Below are positions 16,801 to 24,911 of a DNA stretch of 64,000 nt, piece by piece. Position numbers and translations under genes: made by a program. The stretch's first letter is position 1; every line of letters begins with the position of its first letter. The stretch is from the NCBI GenBank assembly GCA_963728765.1, contig CAVSKX010000004.1, positions 124,001 through 188,000 of the forward strand, written 5' to 3'. The notes below the pieces were generated by a model, which was given only the letters and a program-made list of their open reading frames with translations, made no database searches and was not told the origin of the DNA. Origin of the DNA: AC-32 sp963728765. GTDB lineage: Bacteria > Actinomycetota > Thermoleophilia > Gaiellales > Gaiellaceae.

Positions 16801-17919
16801 GTGGCCTCGACCCAGGACGCGCTCTACCGCCGCATCGACCTCGACCTCTCGTGGTCGGAGCGCGAGCTGCCGGAACGCGAGCGCACGAAGCACGTTCACC
16901 GGCTCCACCCGTACCTCGGCAAGTTCATCCCGCAGCTCGTCGAGGCGCTGCTCGAGCGGCACGTGGCCGGCGGCGGCCGCGTCCTCGATCCATTCGCCGG
17001 CTCGGGCACGACCCTGGTTCAGGCGCTCGAGTCCGGCTACGACGCCTGCGGTGCCGACGTCGCGCCGTTCAACTGCCTGCTGATGCGCGTGAAGACGCAC
17101 GAGTACAACCCGTTCGTGCTCGAGTCGGAGCTGCGCGACGCCCTCGCGCGCCTGGACCGGTTCGAGCTCGCCCGGCCGGCAGGGCCACGGTCGAGGTTCG
17201 TGCGCGACTGGTACGGTCGGAAAGCTGCCGCGGAGCTGCTCTTCTTCCGTAGCCTCGTCGGTGACTACGAGCACGCGGACGTTCTGCGCGTCGTGCTCGC
17301 ACGGGCGGCGCGGTCAGCGAGGCGGACGACCCACTTCGACCTCGACTTCCCGCGGACGCCGCAGCGGACGCCGTACTGGTGCCACAAGCACCGGCGCGAA
17401 TGCCGGCCGGTCGGGGAGGCGCGCCGGTTCCTGCGACGCTACTCGCTCGACACGCTCGCTCGGGTGCGGGAGTTCGCGCGCGTGCGCGCGCGGGGGCGCG
17501 AGGCCGTCGTGCTGCACGGCGACGCGCGCGAGCTCGACTTCGGCGGCGACTTCGACGGCGTCCTCACCTCGCCGCCCTACCCGGGGCTGATCGACTACCA
17601 CGAGCAGCATCGCTACGCCTACGAGCTGCTGGGGCTCGAGGAGTGCCGCGAGCTCGAGCTCGGCAAGGGCTCGTCGCGGGCGGCGCTGCGGTCGTACGTC
17701 GAGGGCGTGGCGGCGGTCTTCGCGAACGTCCGCGGTTCGCTACGGCCGGGGGCGCCGGTGGTGATCGTGATCAACGATCGGCGGGAGCTGTACCCGGAGA
17801 TCCTCGAGCTCGCGGGGCTGCGGCTCGAGGAGCGCTACCGGCGGCACGTGAACCGGCGCACCGGGCGGCGGGCGGGCGAGTTCTTCGAGGACGTGCTCGT
17901 GGCACGCGCTCCCGACTAG
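16801..17919 (+). CDS. Orphan DNA methyltransferase (N4-cytosine/N6-adenine type)
   Basis: A 372-residue AdoMet-dependent DNA methylase. Motif I is DPFAGSGTT (63-71) and the catalytic motif IV is TSPPY (256-260); TSPPY is most often seen in N4-cytosine enzymes. Motif I precedes IV with about 180 residues between, probably holding the target-recognition part; this includes WCHKHRREC (193-201), a possible metal-binding knuckle. No restriction endonuclease or specificity subunit is nearby, so it is a solitary methylase. It lies between yraN and comM/dprA, genes for DNA handling in transformation, and could mark self DNA or regulate expression. Start GTG 16801 is 25 bases after yraN. Confidence 0.82.
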   Translation: MASTQDALYRRIDLDLSWSERELPERERTKHVHRLHPYLGKFIPQLVEALLERHVAGGGRVLDPFAGSGTTLVQALESGYDACGADVAPFNCLLMRVKTHEYNPFVLESELRDALARLDRFELARPAGPRSRFVRDWYGRKAAAELLFFRSLVGDYEHADVLRVVLARAARSARRTTHFDLDFPRTPQRTPYWCHKHRRECRPVGEARRFLRRYSLDTLARVREFARVRARGREAVVLHGDARELDFGGDFDGVLTSPPYPGLIDYHEQHRYAYELLGLEECRELELGKGSSRAALRSYVEGVAAVFANVRGSLRPGAPVVIVINDRRELYPEILELAGLRLEERYRRHVNRRTGRRAGEFFEDVLVARAPD

Positions 17920-17950
17920 CTTTTCAGGCGCGGGCGACATCGCTCGTGCC

Positions 17951-18322
17951 TCAATCGAGCAAGCGCTTGAGCGCGAACGCTGCCACCGAGGCTGCCGCTG
18001 CAAGTGCGACCACGTCGGTCCGGGTCAGGATTCGCTTGAACTCGGCGCCGTCGTCGCGCACCTCGATGTAGCCGACCGGGCTGACGACAGCAGCTCCGCC
18101 TCCACCTCCGCCCGAGCCCTCGTTGCGCTCTCCGCCGGCACCGGAGCCGCCGCCTCCACCGAACCCAAAGCGCGCCTTTGCGACAGGAATCACCGTCACG
18201 CGCTCCCGCTGGACGGGCTCGCCGAAAACGGTGGACACCTGAGCCTTGTCGCCAACCGCCTCGCCGATCCGCTCGAGAAGCTCCGTCACCATCTCCGAGC
18301 GCTCGGGTGTCTTCACCGCCAT
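17951..18322 (-). CDS. GerW (YtfJ) family protein
   Basis: A 123-residue GerW-family protein: an N-terminal helix (SEMVTELLERIGEAVGDKAQVSTVFGEPV), a strand with VTVIPVAKARFGFGGGGGSG, a glycine-rich loop, and VSPVGYIEV. In Bacillus the family is tied to spore coat and germination, but it is widespread in non-sporulating actinobacteria with unknown role. The C-terminal hydrophobic stretch (VVALAAAASVAAFALKRLL) may anchor it to the membrane. It has a real Shine-Dalgarno (AAGGAG) and a possible -10 TAGACT 24 bases upstream of that, so unlike many neighbours it has a leader. Confidence 0.85.
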   Translation of the reverse strand: MAVKTPERSEMVTELLERIGEAVGDKAQVSTVFGEPVQRERVTVIPVAKARFGFGGGGGSGAGGERNEGSGGGGGGAAVVSPVGYIEVRDDGAEFKRILTRTDVVALAAAASVAAFALKRLLD

Positions 18323-18453
18323 CGCAGACTCCTTATGCGTACGACACGTCGGAGTCTAGAGCTAGTCCGCTCGCGGGCGTTCGAAGCACCAGTTGCGGCC
18401 TGAAGTCACACTCTCGGCACAACCCCGGCACTGACGTGTGACACGCCGCTCTC

Positions 18454-18459
18454 TACCGT
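18454..18459 (+). promoter_or_regulatory. -10 box for leaderless comM transcript
   Basis: TACCGT ends seven bases before GTG 18467. The alternative GTG 18458 overlaps this box, so 18467 is favoured. Confidence 0.55.
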
Positions 18460-18466
18460 GGCTTTC

Positions 18467-19936
18467 GTGCTCGCACGGACGGTCACCCACGCGTTGGTCG
18501 GGCTCGACGCGCGCCGCGTCGAGGTCGAGGCGCACCTTCAGCTCGGCGTCCCGGGCTTCGCGATCGTCGGCCTGGCCGATCGCGCCTGCCAGGAGGCGAA
18601 GGAGCGGGTCCGGTCCGGCATAGCCTCCGCCGAGCTCGAGTGGCCGGTTCGGCGGATCACCGTCAACCTCGCGCCGGCTGAGCTCCGGAAGGAAGGGTCC
18701 GGCTTCGACCTGCCGATCGCGCTGGCCGTGCTCGCAGCCTCGCGACAGGTGCCGCCCGAAGCGCTCGGCGGTCACGCGGCGGTCGGCGAGCTCGCGCTCG
18801 ACGGGCGGCTGCGGCCGGTCGGCGGCGTCCTGGCCGCGGCGGAGGGTGCGCGGCAGGCCGGGCTCTCACACCTGCTCTGCGCGGCCGAGTCAGCCGCAGA
18901 GGCCGCGCTGGCCGGAGTCGACGCCGTGCCGGTGCACCACTTGGCGGAGGCGGTCGCCTATCTGCGCGGCGAGTGGCAGCCGCCTCCGCCGGACTCGACT
19001 GCCTGGTCGAACGGAAACGACCCCGAACCGGCTGTGCCCGACCTCGCCGATGTGCGCGGCCAGGAGCGCGCGCGGCGAGCGCTCGAGCTCGCGGCCGCGG
19101 GCGGGCACAACCTGGTGCTCGGCGGCCCGCCCGGGACCGGGAAGACGATGCTCGCGCGGCGGCTGCCCGGGATCCTGCCGCGCCTGCCTCCGGAGGAGGC
19201 ACTGGAGGTCACGCGCATCCACTCCGTCGCCGGGCTACTGCCGCCCGGCCGGCCACTCGTGACGGTGCCGCCCTTTCGTGCGCCACACCACACGGCGTCG
19301 GTCTCGGCGATCGTCGGCGGCGGGCCGTCGCCGAGACCTGGCGAGGCGAGCCTCGCTCATCGTGGCGTGCTCTTTCTGGACGAGCTCCCGGAGTTCCCGC
19401 GGAACGCCCTCGAGGCGCTGCGCCAGCCGCTCGAGGACGGCGCCGTCTCGATCGCGCGGGTCGGCGGGAGGATCGTCTTCCCGGCGCGGTTCCAGCTCGT
19501 GGCGACGATGAACCTCTGCCCGTGCGGCGCGCGTGGCGATCCAGCGGCCGAGTGCTCGTGCTCGGCGGCGCGGCTCGCCGCGTACCGCGACAAGCTCTCG
19601 CGCGCCTTGCTCGACCGTTTCGACCTCGTGGTGACGGTGCCGCGCCCCCGTGCGCGAGAGCTCGAGGGGGCGCCGGGCGAGGCGTCGGAGCCCGTCCGGT
19701 CGCGGGTGTCGGCCGCACGCGAGCAGGCCCGCGGCGAGCCGCTGCGGCGAACCAAGCCCGCGAACGAGCTGCTCTCACGGGCGGTCGAGCGCCTGCCGCT
19801 TTCGGCGCGGGGACGGGCCCGGGTGGCGCGCGTGGCCCGGACCGCAGCGCTGCTCGCCGGCGCTGCGGCGGTCGCGCCCGAGCACGTCGCAGAGGCGTTG
19901 TCCTACCGCTCGCCGTCGGAGCTGCGGACGCCGTGA
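18467..19936 (+). CDS. comM: YifB/ComM family Mg-chelatase-like AAA+ ATPase
   Basis: Hexameric AAA+ helicase that, in naturally transformable bacteria, drives branch migration during integration of taken-up DNA. From GTG 18467 the 489-residue protein begins MLARTVTHALVGLDARRVEV, the usual ComM start. It has the Lon-like N-terminal domain, Walker A GGPPGTGKT (near 219-227), Walker B FLDELPEF, and the Cys cluster CPCGARGDPAAECSCS typical of the family, ending with the C-terminal chelatase helices. dprA overlaps by four bases, indicating a transformation-related operon. Confidence 0.92.
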   Translation: MLARTVTHALVGLDARRVEVEAHLQLGVPGFAIVGLADRACQEAKERVRSGIASAELEWPVRRITVNLAPAELRKEGSGFDLPIALAVLAASRQVPPEALGGHAAVGELALDGRLRPVGGVLAAAEGARQAGLSHLLCAAESAAEAALAGVDAVPVHHLAEAVAYLRGEWQPPPPDSTAWSNGNDPEPAVPDLADVRGQERARRALELAAAGGHNLVLGGPPGTGKTMLARRLPGILPRLPPEEALEVTRIHSVAGLLPPGRPLVTVPPFRAPHHTASVSAIVGGGPSPRPGEASLAHRGVLFLDELPEFPRNALEALRQPLEDGAVSIARVGGRIVFPARFQLVATMNLCPCGARGDPAAECSCSAARLAAYRDKLSRALLDRFDLVVTVPRPRARELEGAPGEASEPVRSRVSAAREQARGEPLRRTKPANELLSRAVERLPLSARGRARVARVARTAALLAGAAAVAPEHVAEALSYRSPSELRTP

Positions 19937-20919
19937 GCGACCTTGCCCTCGCGGCATTCGCGGCCGAGACGGGTGCCCACCTCGTCGAGCAGCCGCGCCA
20001 ACGCCGCTTCCACCGCTTCCGGCGCGCCTTCGACGAGGGCGCCTACCGAGCGTCGCTCGCCGCTCGGAACCTCCGCTTCGTCGGCCGCGGCGAGCCCGAG
20101 TACCCGCCGCTGCTGCGGGAGCTTCACGACCCGCCGCCGGGGCTGTTCGTGCGCGGGTCGCCCGGGCTCGACCTGCTCCACCGCCCGGCTGTGGCGATCG
20201 TCGGGGCTCGCGCGTGCTCGGCGTACGGATCCCAGGTAGCCCGGCTGTTGGCCCGTGACCTCGCCGGAGCGGGCCTGGTAGTCGTCAGCGGACTCGCGCG
20301 CGGGGTCGACGGCGAGGCCCACCGCGGCGCCCTCGACGCGGGTGGGATCACCGTCGCGGTGCTCGGCTGCGGCGTCGACCGCGACTACCCCGCCGCGCAC
20401 GCGCAGCTGGCAACGCGGATCTGCGAGCGCGGGCTCGTCGTCTCGGAGTACGCGTTGGGGGTCGAGCCCGCGCCCTGGCGCTTCCCGGCCCGAAACCGCG
20501 TGATCGCCGCGCTCACGGCCGCGACCGTCGTCGTGGAGGCGCGTGAGCGCAGCGGCGCCCTGATCACCGCCGACTTCGCGCTCGAGGCCGGGCGTGAGGT
20601 CTTCGCCGTTCCGGGCGAGATCACCAGCGCGCTCTCGAGCGGCACGAACGCGCTGCTCCGCCTCGGCGCGACGCCGCTCACGGCCGCGAGCGACGTCCTC
20701 GAGGCGCTCGGAGTCGAAGCTCCCGAGACACCGCCGCTCGAGCTGGACGAGGGCGCAGCGCGGGTCCTCGACGTGCTGGCCGCGGCCGCGGCGGGTGTCG
20801 ACGAGCTCGTTCGCGGAACCGGGCTCGACGCTGCCGCCGTCGCGACGGCGCTCGCCCAGCTCGAGCTCGCGGGTGCGGTGACGGAAGCCGAAGGCGTGTA
20901 CCGGGGGGTGAGGCCCTAG
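19933..20919 (+). CDS. dprA: DNA-processing protein DprA
   Basis: Loads RecA onto incoming single-stranded DNA during transformation. The 328-residue protein has the Rossmann-type DprA core: AVAIVGARACSAYG, VVSGLARGVDGEAHRGAL, YALGVEPAPWRFPARNRVIA and GSALITADFALEAGREVFAVPG-like segments (here SGALITADFALEAGREV). A winged-helix C-terminal domain (ARVLDVLAAAAAGVDELVRGTG) follows. The N-terminal SAM-like domain is short. GTG 19933 overlaps comM as GTGA. It ends 24 bases before the convergent secreted-protein gene. Confidence 0.94.
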   Translation: MSDLALAAFAAETGAHLVEQPRQRRFHRFRRAFDEGAYRASLAARNLRFVGRGEPEYPPLLRELHDPPPGLFVRGSPGLDLLHRPAVAIVGARACSAYGSQVARLLARDLAGAGLVVVSGLARGVDGEAHRGALDAGGITVAVLGCGVDRDYPAAHAQLATRICERGLVVSEYALGVEPAPWRFPARNRVIAALTAATVVVEARERSGALITADFALEAGREVFAVPGEITSALSSGTNALLRLGATPLTAASDVLEALGVEAPETPPLELDEGAARVLDVLAAAAAGVDELVRGTGLDAAAVATALAQLELAGAVTEAEGVYRGVRP

Positions 20920-20943
20920 ACCCGCCGCGATCGTCTACTAGGT

Positions 20944-21492
20944 CTAGCGGCGCTTAGCCCGGACGCCGCGGAACGAGTAGACCGCGGAGGTCGTCTGGCC
21001 TTCGAGCGCGACGGTCGAGCCGCGCGGCAGCGTCACTGCGAGCCTCAGGTGCACGGTCTGCCCGCCCCCGAGCCGGAGCCGCTTCAGACGCGTCCGGCCG
21101 ACGAGCGGCCGTCGCGACAGGACTATCCGGCTCCGCTTGCACGTGTAGACGGCACCGCGGCGCCGCCAGCGTCGCGAGCAGCTCCGCAGCTCGACCTGTA
21201 ACCCGTGTACCCGGTCGGCGTTGAGGCGGGAGTTGCGGCGGGCGCGGGCGGCGAAGTACACGGCGGCGAAGCGCCCGCGCCCGCGCGCGCGAAGCTCGAC
21301 GAGCCGCTCGACACGGTCGCCGGGCGCGAGCAAGCGCGCCGGCGCGATCCGCCCGGGCTTCGCCACCAGCCGCAGCGAGTGGTGCCTGGAGGCCGGGCGC
21401 GCGGTCGCAGTCGCGGCCGAGGTCCCGATCGCCAGCGTCGCCGCAGACAGTGCCAGCGGCGGAACGACGGAGAGGACGCGCCGGAGGCTCAT
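20944..21492 (-). CDS. Secreted basic protein, divergent TasA/CalY-like
   Basis: A 182-residue precursor with an N-terminal signal peptide (about 1-31, ending ATATARPA) and a highly Arg-rich mature part. It lacks an obvious family at first sight, but residues 57-175 align with the TasA/CalY-like protein at 23208-23849: PGDRVERLVEL against PGDTIQRSVDL, the two-cysteine block CSxxW...YTC (Cys105, Cys118), LSRRPLVG against ASRPVIG, LRLAVTLP against LRVTLTLP and the final GQTTSAVYSF against NQSSTLTYAF. It is the last gene of the sipW operon, one base after the repeat-protein stop. Probably a surface or fibre-associated partner of that system; inference. Confidence 0.7.
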   Translation of the reverse strand: MSLRRVLSVVPPLALSAATLAIGTSAATATARPASRHHSLRLVAKPGRIAPARLLAPGDRVERLVELRARGRGRFAAVYFAARARRNSRLNADRVHGLQVELRSCSRRWRRRGAVYTCKRSRIVLSRRPLVGRTRLKRLRLGGGQTVHLRLAVTLPRGSTVALEGQTTSAVYSFRGVRAKRR

Positions 21493-21493
21493 T

Positions 21494-22642
21494 TCAGTCG
21501 AGGTAGTAGCTCCGGTCGACCTGCGCGAGCTCGATGCTGGCCTTCCGCGAGCCGGAGTTCCGCATGTAGGCCCTCAGGACGAGGTTGTTCGCCTCCGCGA
21601 CGGTGTCCACCTCGGGGATCGACACCGTGTCCGTCATATAGCTCGTGGTCGCGTTGCAGGAGACCGGCGTGCCGGAGCTCCCGTGTGTGCCGATCAGCGT
21701 CGCACCGTTGTAGACCTCGAAGTACCAGCACGTCGTATCGCCGGCGGTGGCCGACTTGTACGCGAACTGCACCTGCGCGCTGGTGATCGCGGCGCCGGAC
21801 GGCACTACCTGGTTCGGCGTGAACTGGAGGTAGCGCGCGGCGTTGAACGCCGTCGCGAAGTTGCCGACCGTCGTGTAGGCGGTCCCGTCCGTGGCGGCGA
21901 GCGGCCAGAGCGCGACCGTGGAGGCGGCGTTCGCCTCGTCGTCCCAGCGCTTCTCTAACAGCGTCGTCGTGAACCACGGCGTGGTGAGGCTCACGCTGGC
22001 GAGGTCGATCATGAGCGGCCGGTTCTTGCTGTTGTTCGCGTAAACGCGGATGCGCAGGTCGTTGGCGATGTCCGTGTTCGTCACCTCGGCCGACACCGAG
22101 ACGGTGGCCGAAACCGTCGAGCCGGTGGAACAGGCGGAGGGGGAGCCGGAGCTGCCGTGCGTGCCGAGGAGCGCGTTGGTCGACGCGAGCCGCACCTCGA
22201 TGTAGAAGCAGGCGTCGTTGTTCGTACGGCTTGGCGCAAAGGTGAAGTTGAACGTCGCGCTCGAAACCGGGACGCCGGCGGGGCGGCCGCCGCTGAAGTC
22301 GAAGTCGTCGAACCGGGTCGCGCCGAACGCGCTCGACCAGCTTTTCGTGGTCACCGTGACCCCGTCCGCGTAGGAGAGCGTGTCGGAGCTGTTCGTTTCG
22401 GCCCCACCTCCGGAGGCGTCGCGCACGTCCCACGGCCACGCCGACCGAATGCCAGGGAAGATTTGCTTCGTCGAGAGGCTACCGCCGCCCCCGGAGGCGA
22501 GCGACGAGAAGCCGGCGAGCGCCGCCGAGGTGGTCACGAACATCGCCGCAGCGGCTCCAACGGCGACGCCCCAGCGAACTGGGCGACGAAGACCCGAATC
22601 AGGCGTTCGGCGTCCGAACCGCATCAGGTTCCTCCGGGGCAC
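21494..22642 (-). CDS. Secreted protein with two cysteine-containing beta repeats
   Basis: A 382-residue exported protein of unknown family. Signal-type hydrophobic segment at about 24-46 (WGVAVGAAAAMFVTTSAALAG). The mature part holds two repeats, about 105-225 and 265-382, each with a strand, a cysteine (145; 305) in the pattern CxYxEV, the conserved turn THGSSG(S/T)P (161-168; 319-326), a second cysteine (171; 329), and a closing strand pair (LRIRVYANNS; LVLRAYMRNS). The cysteines probably form one disulfide per repeat. ATG 22624 is an alternative start. It overlaps the end of the sipW gene and lies between it and the CalY-like gene, so a role as an exported partner of the SipW system is inferred. 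Confidence 0.75.
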   Translation of the reverse strand: MPRRNLMRFGRRTPDSGLRRPVRWGVAVGAAAAMFVTTSAALAGFSSLASGGGGSLSTKQIFPGIRSAWPWDVRDASGGGAETNSSDTLSYADGVTVTTKSWSSAFGATRFDDFDFSGGRPAGVPVSSATFNFTFAPSRTNNDACFYIEVRLASTNALLGTHGSSGSPSACSTGSTVSATVSVSAEVTNTDIANDLRIRVYANNSKNRPLMIDLASVSLTTPWFTTTLLEKRWDDEANAASTVALWPLAATDGTAYTTVGNFATAFNAARYLQFTPNQVVPSGAAITSAQVQFAYKSATAGDTTCWYFEVYNGATLIGTHGSSGTPVSCNATTSYMTDTVSIPEVDTVAEANNLVLRAYMRNSGSRKASIELAQVDRSYYLD

Positions 22643-23198
22643 GCTCGGCCGGTCGCCGCCAGATGTGCGGCAAGGCGAACAGGGCGAGCAGGAGCGGGGC
22701 GAGGAAGACGGTCAGCTGGTGCAGCAGGGGCGTGCGCAGCCAGAAGACGATCCAGCCGAGCTTCGGCAGCACCGCCCGTACGTGCCAGACAATCGTGCCG
22801 TGCAGCGTCGCGGTCCAGGGATCGGGAGCCGCGTTGGCGTCGCCCTTGGTCCGCACAGACACCTGTCCGTCACGGCGGATGACGGCGATCACGCGGTGCG
22901 ACTGCACGTGGTGGTCGCCGACCGGGATCCGGTAGCTGATCACCTGGCCGACGCGCACCCCGCTCAGGGGCTCCGGCGTCACGACGACCATGTCGCCCGG
23001 CGAGAAGGCCGGTTGCATGCTGCCCGAGAGGACCGTGACCGGCCGGTACCAACCGGTCCGCGGAAGCAGTCCCAGCCCGACGAGCGTCGCGAGCGCGAGC
23101 ACGAGGGCGAGCTGCGCCGCCGCGGCGACGAGGCGCCGGGGAACACGGAGGAGCGCCACCGGGGTGGCGCTCCTCTCGCTGGAGATCCCAGCGGGCAC
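22599..23198 (-). CDS. sipW: SipW-type (ER/archaeal-like) signal peptidase I
   Basis: A 199-residue membrane peptidase of the SipW class. The nucleophile Ser60 lies in VLSGSMQPAFSPGD; the general base is His101 in QSHRVIAV instead of the Lys of LepB, the defining feature of this class; TKGDANAAPD (118-126) supplies the acidic residues. Membrane segments at about 25-46 and near the C-terminus (LTVFLAPLLLALFALP). SipW enzymes are dedicated to TasA/TapA/CalY-like matrix proteins, and such a gene lies ten bases upstream here. It is distinct from the two LepB copies at 13.7-15.1 kb. Confidence 0.92.
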   Translation of the reverse strand: MPAGISSERSATPVALLRVPRRLVAAAAQLALVLALATLVGLGLLPRTGWYRPVTVLSGSMQPAFSPGDMVVVTPEPLSGVRVGQVISYRIPVGDHHVQSHRVIAVIRRDGQVSVRTKGDANAAPDPWTATLHGTIVWHVRAVLPKLGWIVFWLRTPLLHQLTVFLAPLLLALFALPHIWRRPAERAPEEPDAVRTPNA

Positions 23199-23207
23199 GT
23201 GCGTGCG

Positions 23208-23849
23208 CTACCGGTTGGTCGCGGCGCGCTGCGTGCCGGTGAACGCGTACGTGAGCGTCGACGACTGGTTCTGGAACGTGTTGTCGGCGCCGCTCGGCAG
23301 CGTCAGCGTCACGCGCAGGTGGTCGGTCGCGCTGGGCGCCGTCACGCTGAGGTTCGACAGCGAGAGGTTGCTGCCGATGACGGGGCGCGAGGCGAGGACG
23401 GTCGAGGTCGTGCCGCCGCACGTGTACGTGTAGGGCGGGCCGGCCTCCGTCCAGGCCTGCGAGCACTTGTCGACCACCATCTGCAGGCCGTTGGTCGCGT
23501 CGGTGTCGAGCAGCGAGCTCGGGGACGCGGTGGTCGTGAGAGTGACCGAGGCGAGATCGATCGAGCCCGAGTTCGTCAGGTCGACCGAGCGCTGGATCGT
23601 GTCGCCGGGCACCAGGCCGGACGCGCCGATGTCGAGGCGGTTCGTCGAGGCGCCGGTCGCGCCGAGCGAGATGGTGACGGTGCCGGTCGCGATCGTGTGG
23701 CTCTGGGAGGTCGTGCTGGTCCACGTCGCGTAGGTGCCGAGGCCGGCGATGCTGGCCGCGGCGCCGAGCACGGCGACGGTGGCGAGAAGCTTGTGCACGG
23801 TCGGGCGCGCGGCGGTAGGCCGCCCACGCCGCAGGGAGAAGGAAGGCAT
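23208..23849 (-). CDS. TasA/CalY (camelysin)-like secreted protein
   Basis: A 213-residue protein with the SipW-dependent signal peptide pattern: basic N-terminus, hydrophobic KLLATVAVLGAAASIAGLGTYATW (about 20-43), then SxxxSHTIATGTVTISLG. The mature domain has PGDTIQRSVDLTNSGS and repeated short strands, as in TasA and CalY, which assemble into biofilm fibres in Bacillus. A cysteine pair (129, 144) in DKCSQAW...YTYTC is likely to form a disulfide, which Bacillus TasA lacks. First gene of the four-gene operon running leftward through sipW. Note that the original N-terminal ATG is followed by an Arg-rich region. Confidence 0.85.
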   Translation of the reverse strand: MPSFSLRRGRPTAARPTVHKLLATVAVLGAAASIAGLGTYATWTSTTSQSHTIATGTVTISLGATGASTNRLDIGASGLVPGDTIQRSVDLTNSGSIDLASVTLTTTASPSSLLDTDATNGLQMVVDKCSQAWTEAGPPYTYTCGGTTSTVLASRPVIGSNLSLSNLSVTAPSATDHLRVTLTLPSGADNTFQNQSSTLTYAFTGTQRAATNR

Positions 23850-23917
23850 GCAGGGTCTCCTTGTCGCAGGGGCTTGCCCCTGACGAATCGGCTGCTGAGG
23901 CGATGCCCTTTAGCCCT

Positions 23918-24874
23918 TTAGCGTGAGCTGCCCGCGGGGCCCTGGAGGTCGAGCGTCGGGAGGTCGAGCTCGTCGGCGCGTTCCAGCGCAGCCAGGGCGA
24001 TCGCGAGGTCCTGGATGGCGAGGCCGGTGGAGTCGAAGGTCGTGATCTCGTCGTCCGCGCGACGGCCGTCCGCGTCGCCGGCGAGGAAGGCGCCCAGCTC
24101 GGTTACCTGCCCGCGCTCGAGCGCGCCTGCTTCGACGGCGTGGGCGAGCTCGCCGTTGTGGCTGGCCTGCTCCCAGTCGTCGCAGAAAACGCGCGTGCGC
24201 ACGAGCTCCTCGACCGCGATCTCGGCCTTGCCCGGCCCGTCGGCGCCCATCAGGCTCACGTGCTGTCCCGGACGGAGCGAGCCCGGATCGAACAGCACCT
24301 CGTGCCCAGGCGTCACGGTCACGACGGCGTCTGCTGCGAGCGCCTGCTCGCGGGACGGGGCCAGACCTGCGCCCAGCTCCTCCGCCGCCCCGCGCGCCCG
24401 TTGCTCGTCGAGGTCCCAGAGCAGCACTTGCCGCCCGCGGGCGACGAACGTCCGCGCGGCGGCCCGGCCGTTGACCCCCGCGCCGACGACGGCCGCGGGG
24501 CCCGAGCCGGATCCCAGCGTCTCTGCCGCGAGCACCGCCGCGGCCCCGGTCCGCAGCGCGGTCACGGCTCCCGCGTCGAACACCGCGACGAGCGAGCCGT
24601 CGGAGGCGTCGGAGAGCAGCACCAGCCCGGTGACGGTCGGCAGCCCGCGCGCGGGGTTCCCCGGGTACGACGTCACCCATTTGAGCGCGGCGTGCCCGGC
24701 GCCGAGCGCAGGCATCGCGCGGAAGTCGCCGGCGGGATAGGCCGGCACGTACACCTTCGGCGGCATCGACCACTCGCCCCGGGCGTAGGCGACGAAGGCG
24801 TCGCGCACGGCCTCGAGCGCCCGCTCGGGCGGGACCGCCGCCTCGACGTCCCGGGCTGCGAACACGGGCACCAT
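23918..24874 (-). CDS. Ornithine cyclodeaminase/mu-crystallin family protein
   Basis: A 318-residue NAD(P)-dependent enzyme of the OCD/mu-crystallin family, which includes ornithine cyclodeaminase, alanine dehydrogenase and imine reductases. Visible segments: LKWVTSYPGNPARGLPTVTG (active-site Lys region), DAGAVTALRTGAAA, the Rossmann loop VGAGVNGRAAARTF, and TTFDSTGLAIQDLA near the C-terminus. The exact reaction is not determinable. The start ATG 24874 is selected by homology and by TAGGCT at 24885-24890 on the same strand; the longer open frame upstream is spurious. Divergent from the ABC exporter. Confidence 0.87.
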   Translation of the reverse strand: MVPVFAARDVEAAVPPERALEAVRDAFVAYARGEWSMPPKVYVPAYPAGDFRAMPALGAGHAALKWVTSYPGNPARGLPTVTGLVLLSDASDGSLVAVFDAGAVTALRTGAAAVLAAETLGSGSGPAAVVGAGVNGRAAARTFVARGRQVLLWDLDEQRARGAAEELGAGLAPSREQALAADAVVTVTPGHEVLFDPGSLRPGQHVSLMGADGPGKAEIAVEELVRTRVFCDDWEQASHNGELAHAVEAGALERGQVTELGAFLAGDADGRRADDEITTFDSTGLAIQDLAIALAALERADELDLPTLDLQGPAGSSR

Positions 24875-24884
24875 CCGGCCGGGA

Positions 24885-24890
24885 AGCCTA
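24885..24890 (-). promoter_or_regulatory. -10 box for leaderless OCD-family gene
   Basis: TAGGCT on the minus strand, ten bases before ATG 24874, without a Shine-Dalgarno. Confidence 0.45.
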
Positions 24891-24911
24891 GTCGCGGGAT
24901 ACTGGGCGGCG

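Noticed and set aside
16801..17919. Methyltransferase as part of a restriction-modification or prophage island
   Set aside because: No endonuclease, integrase or phage gene nearby and GC/codon use match neighbours.
23886..23920. CCCTTTAG direct duplication downstream of the OCD-like gene
   Set aside because: Only two 8-bp copies with no further structure; probably chance.
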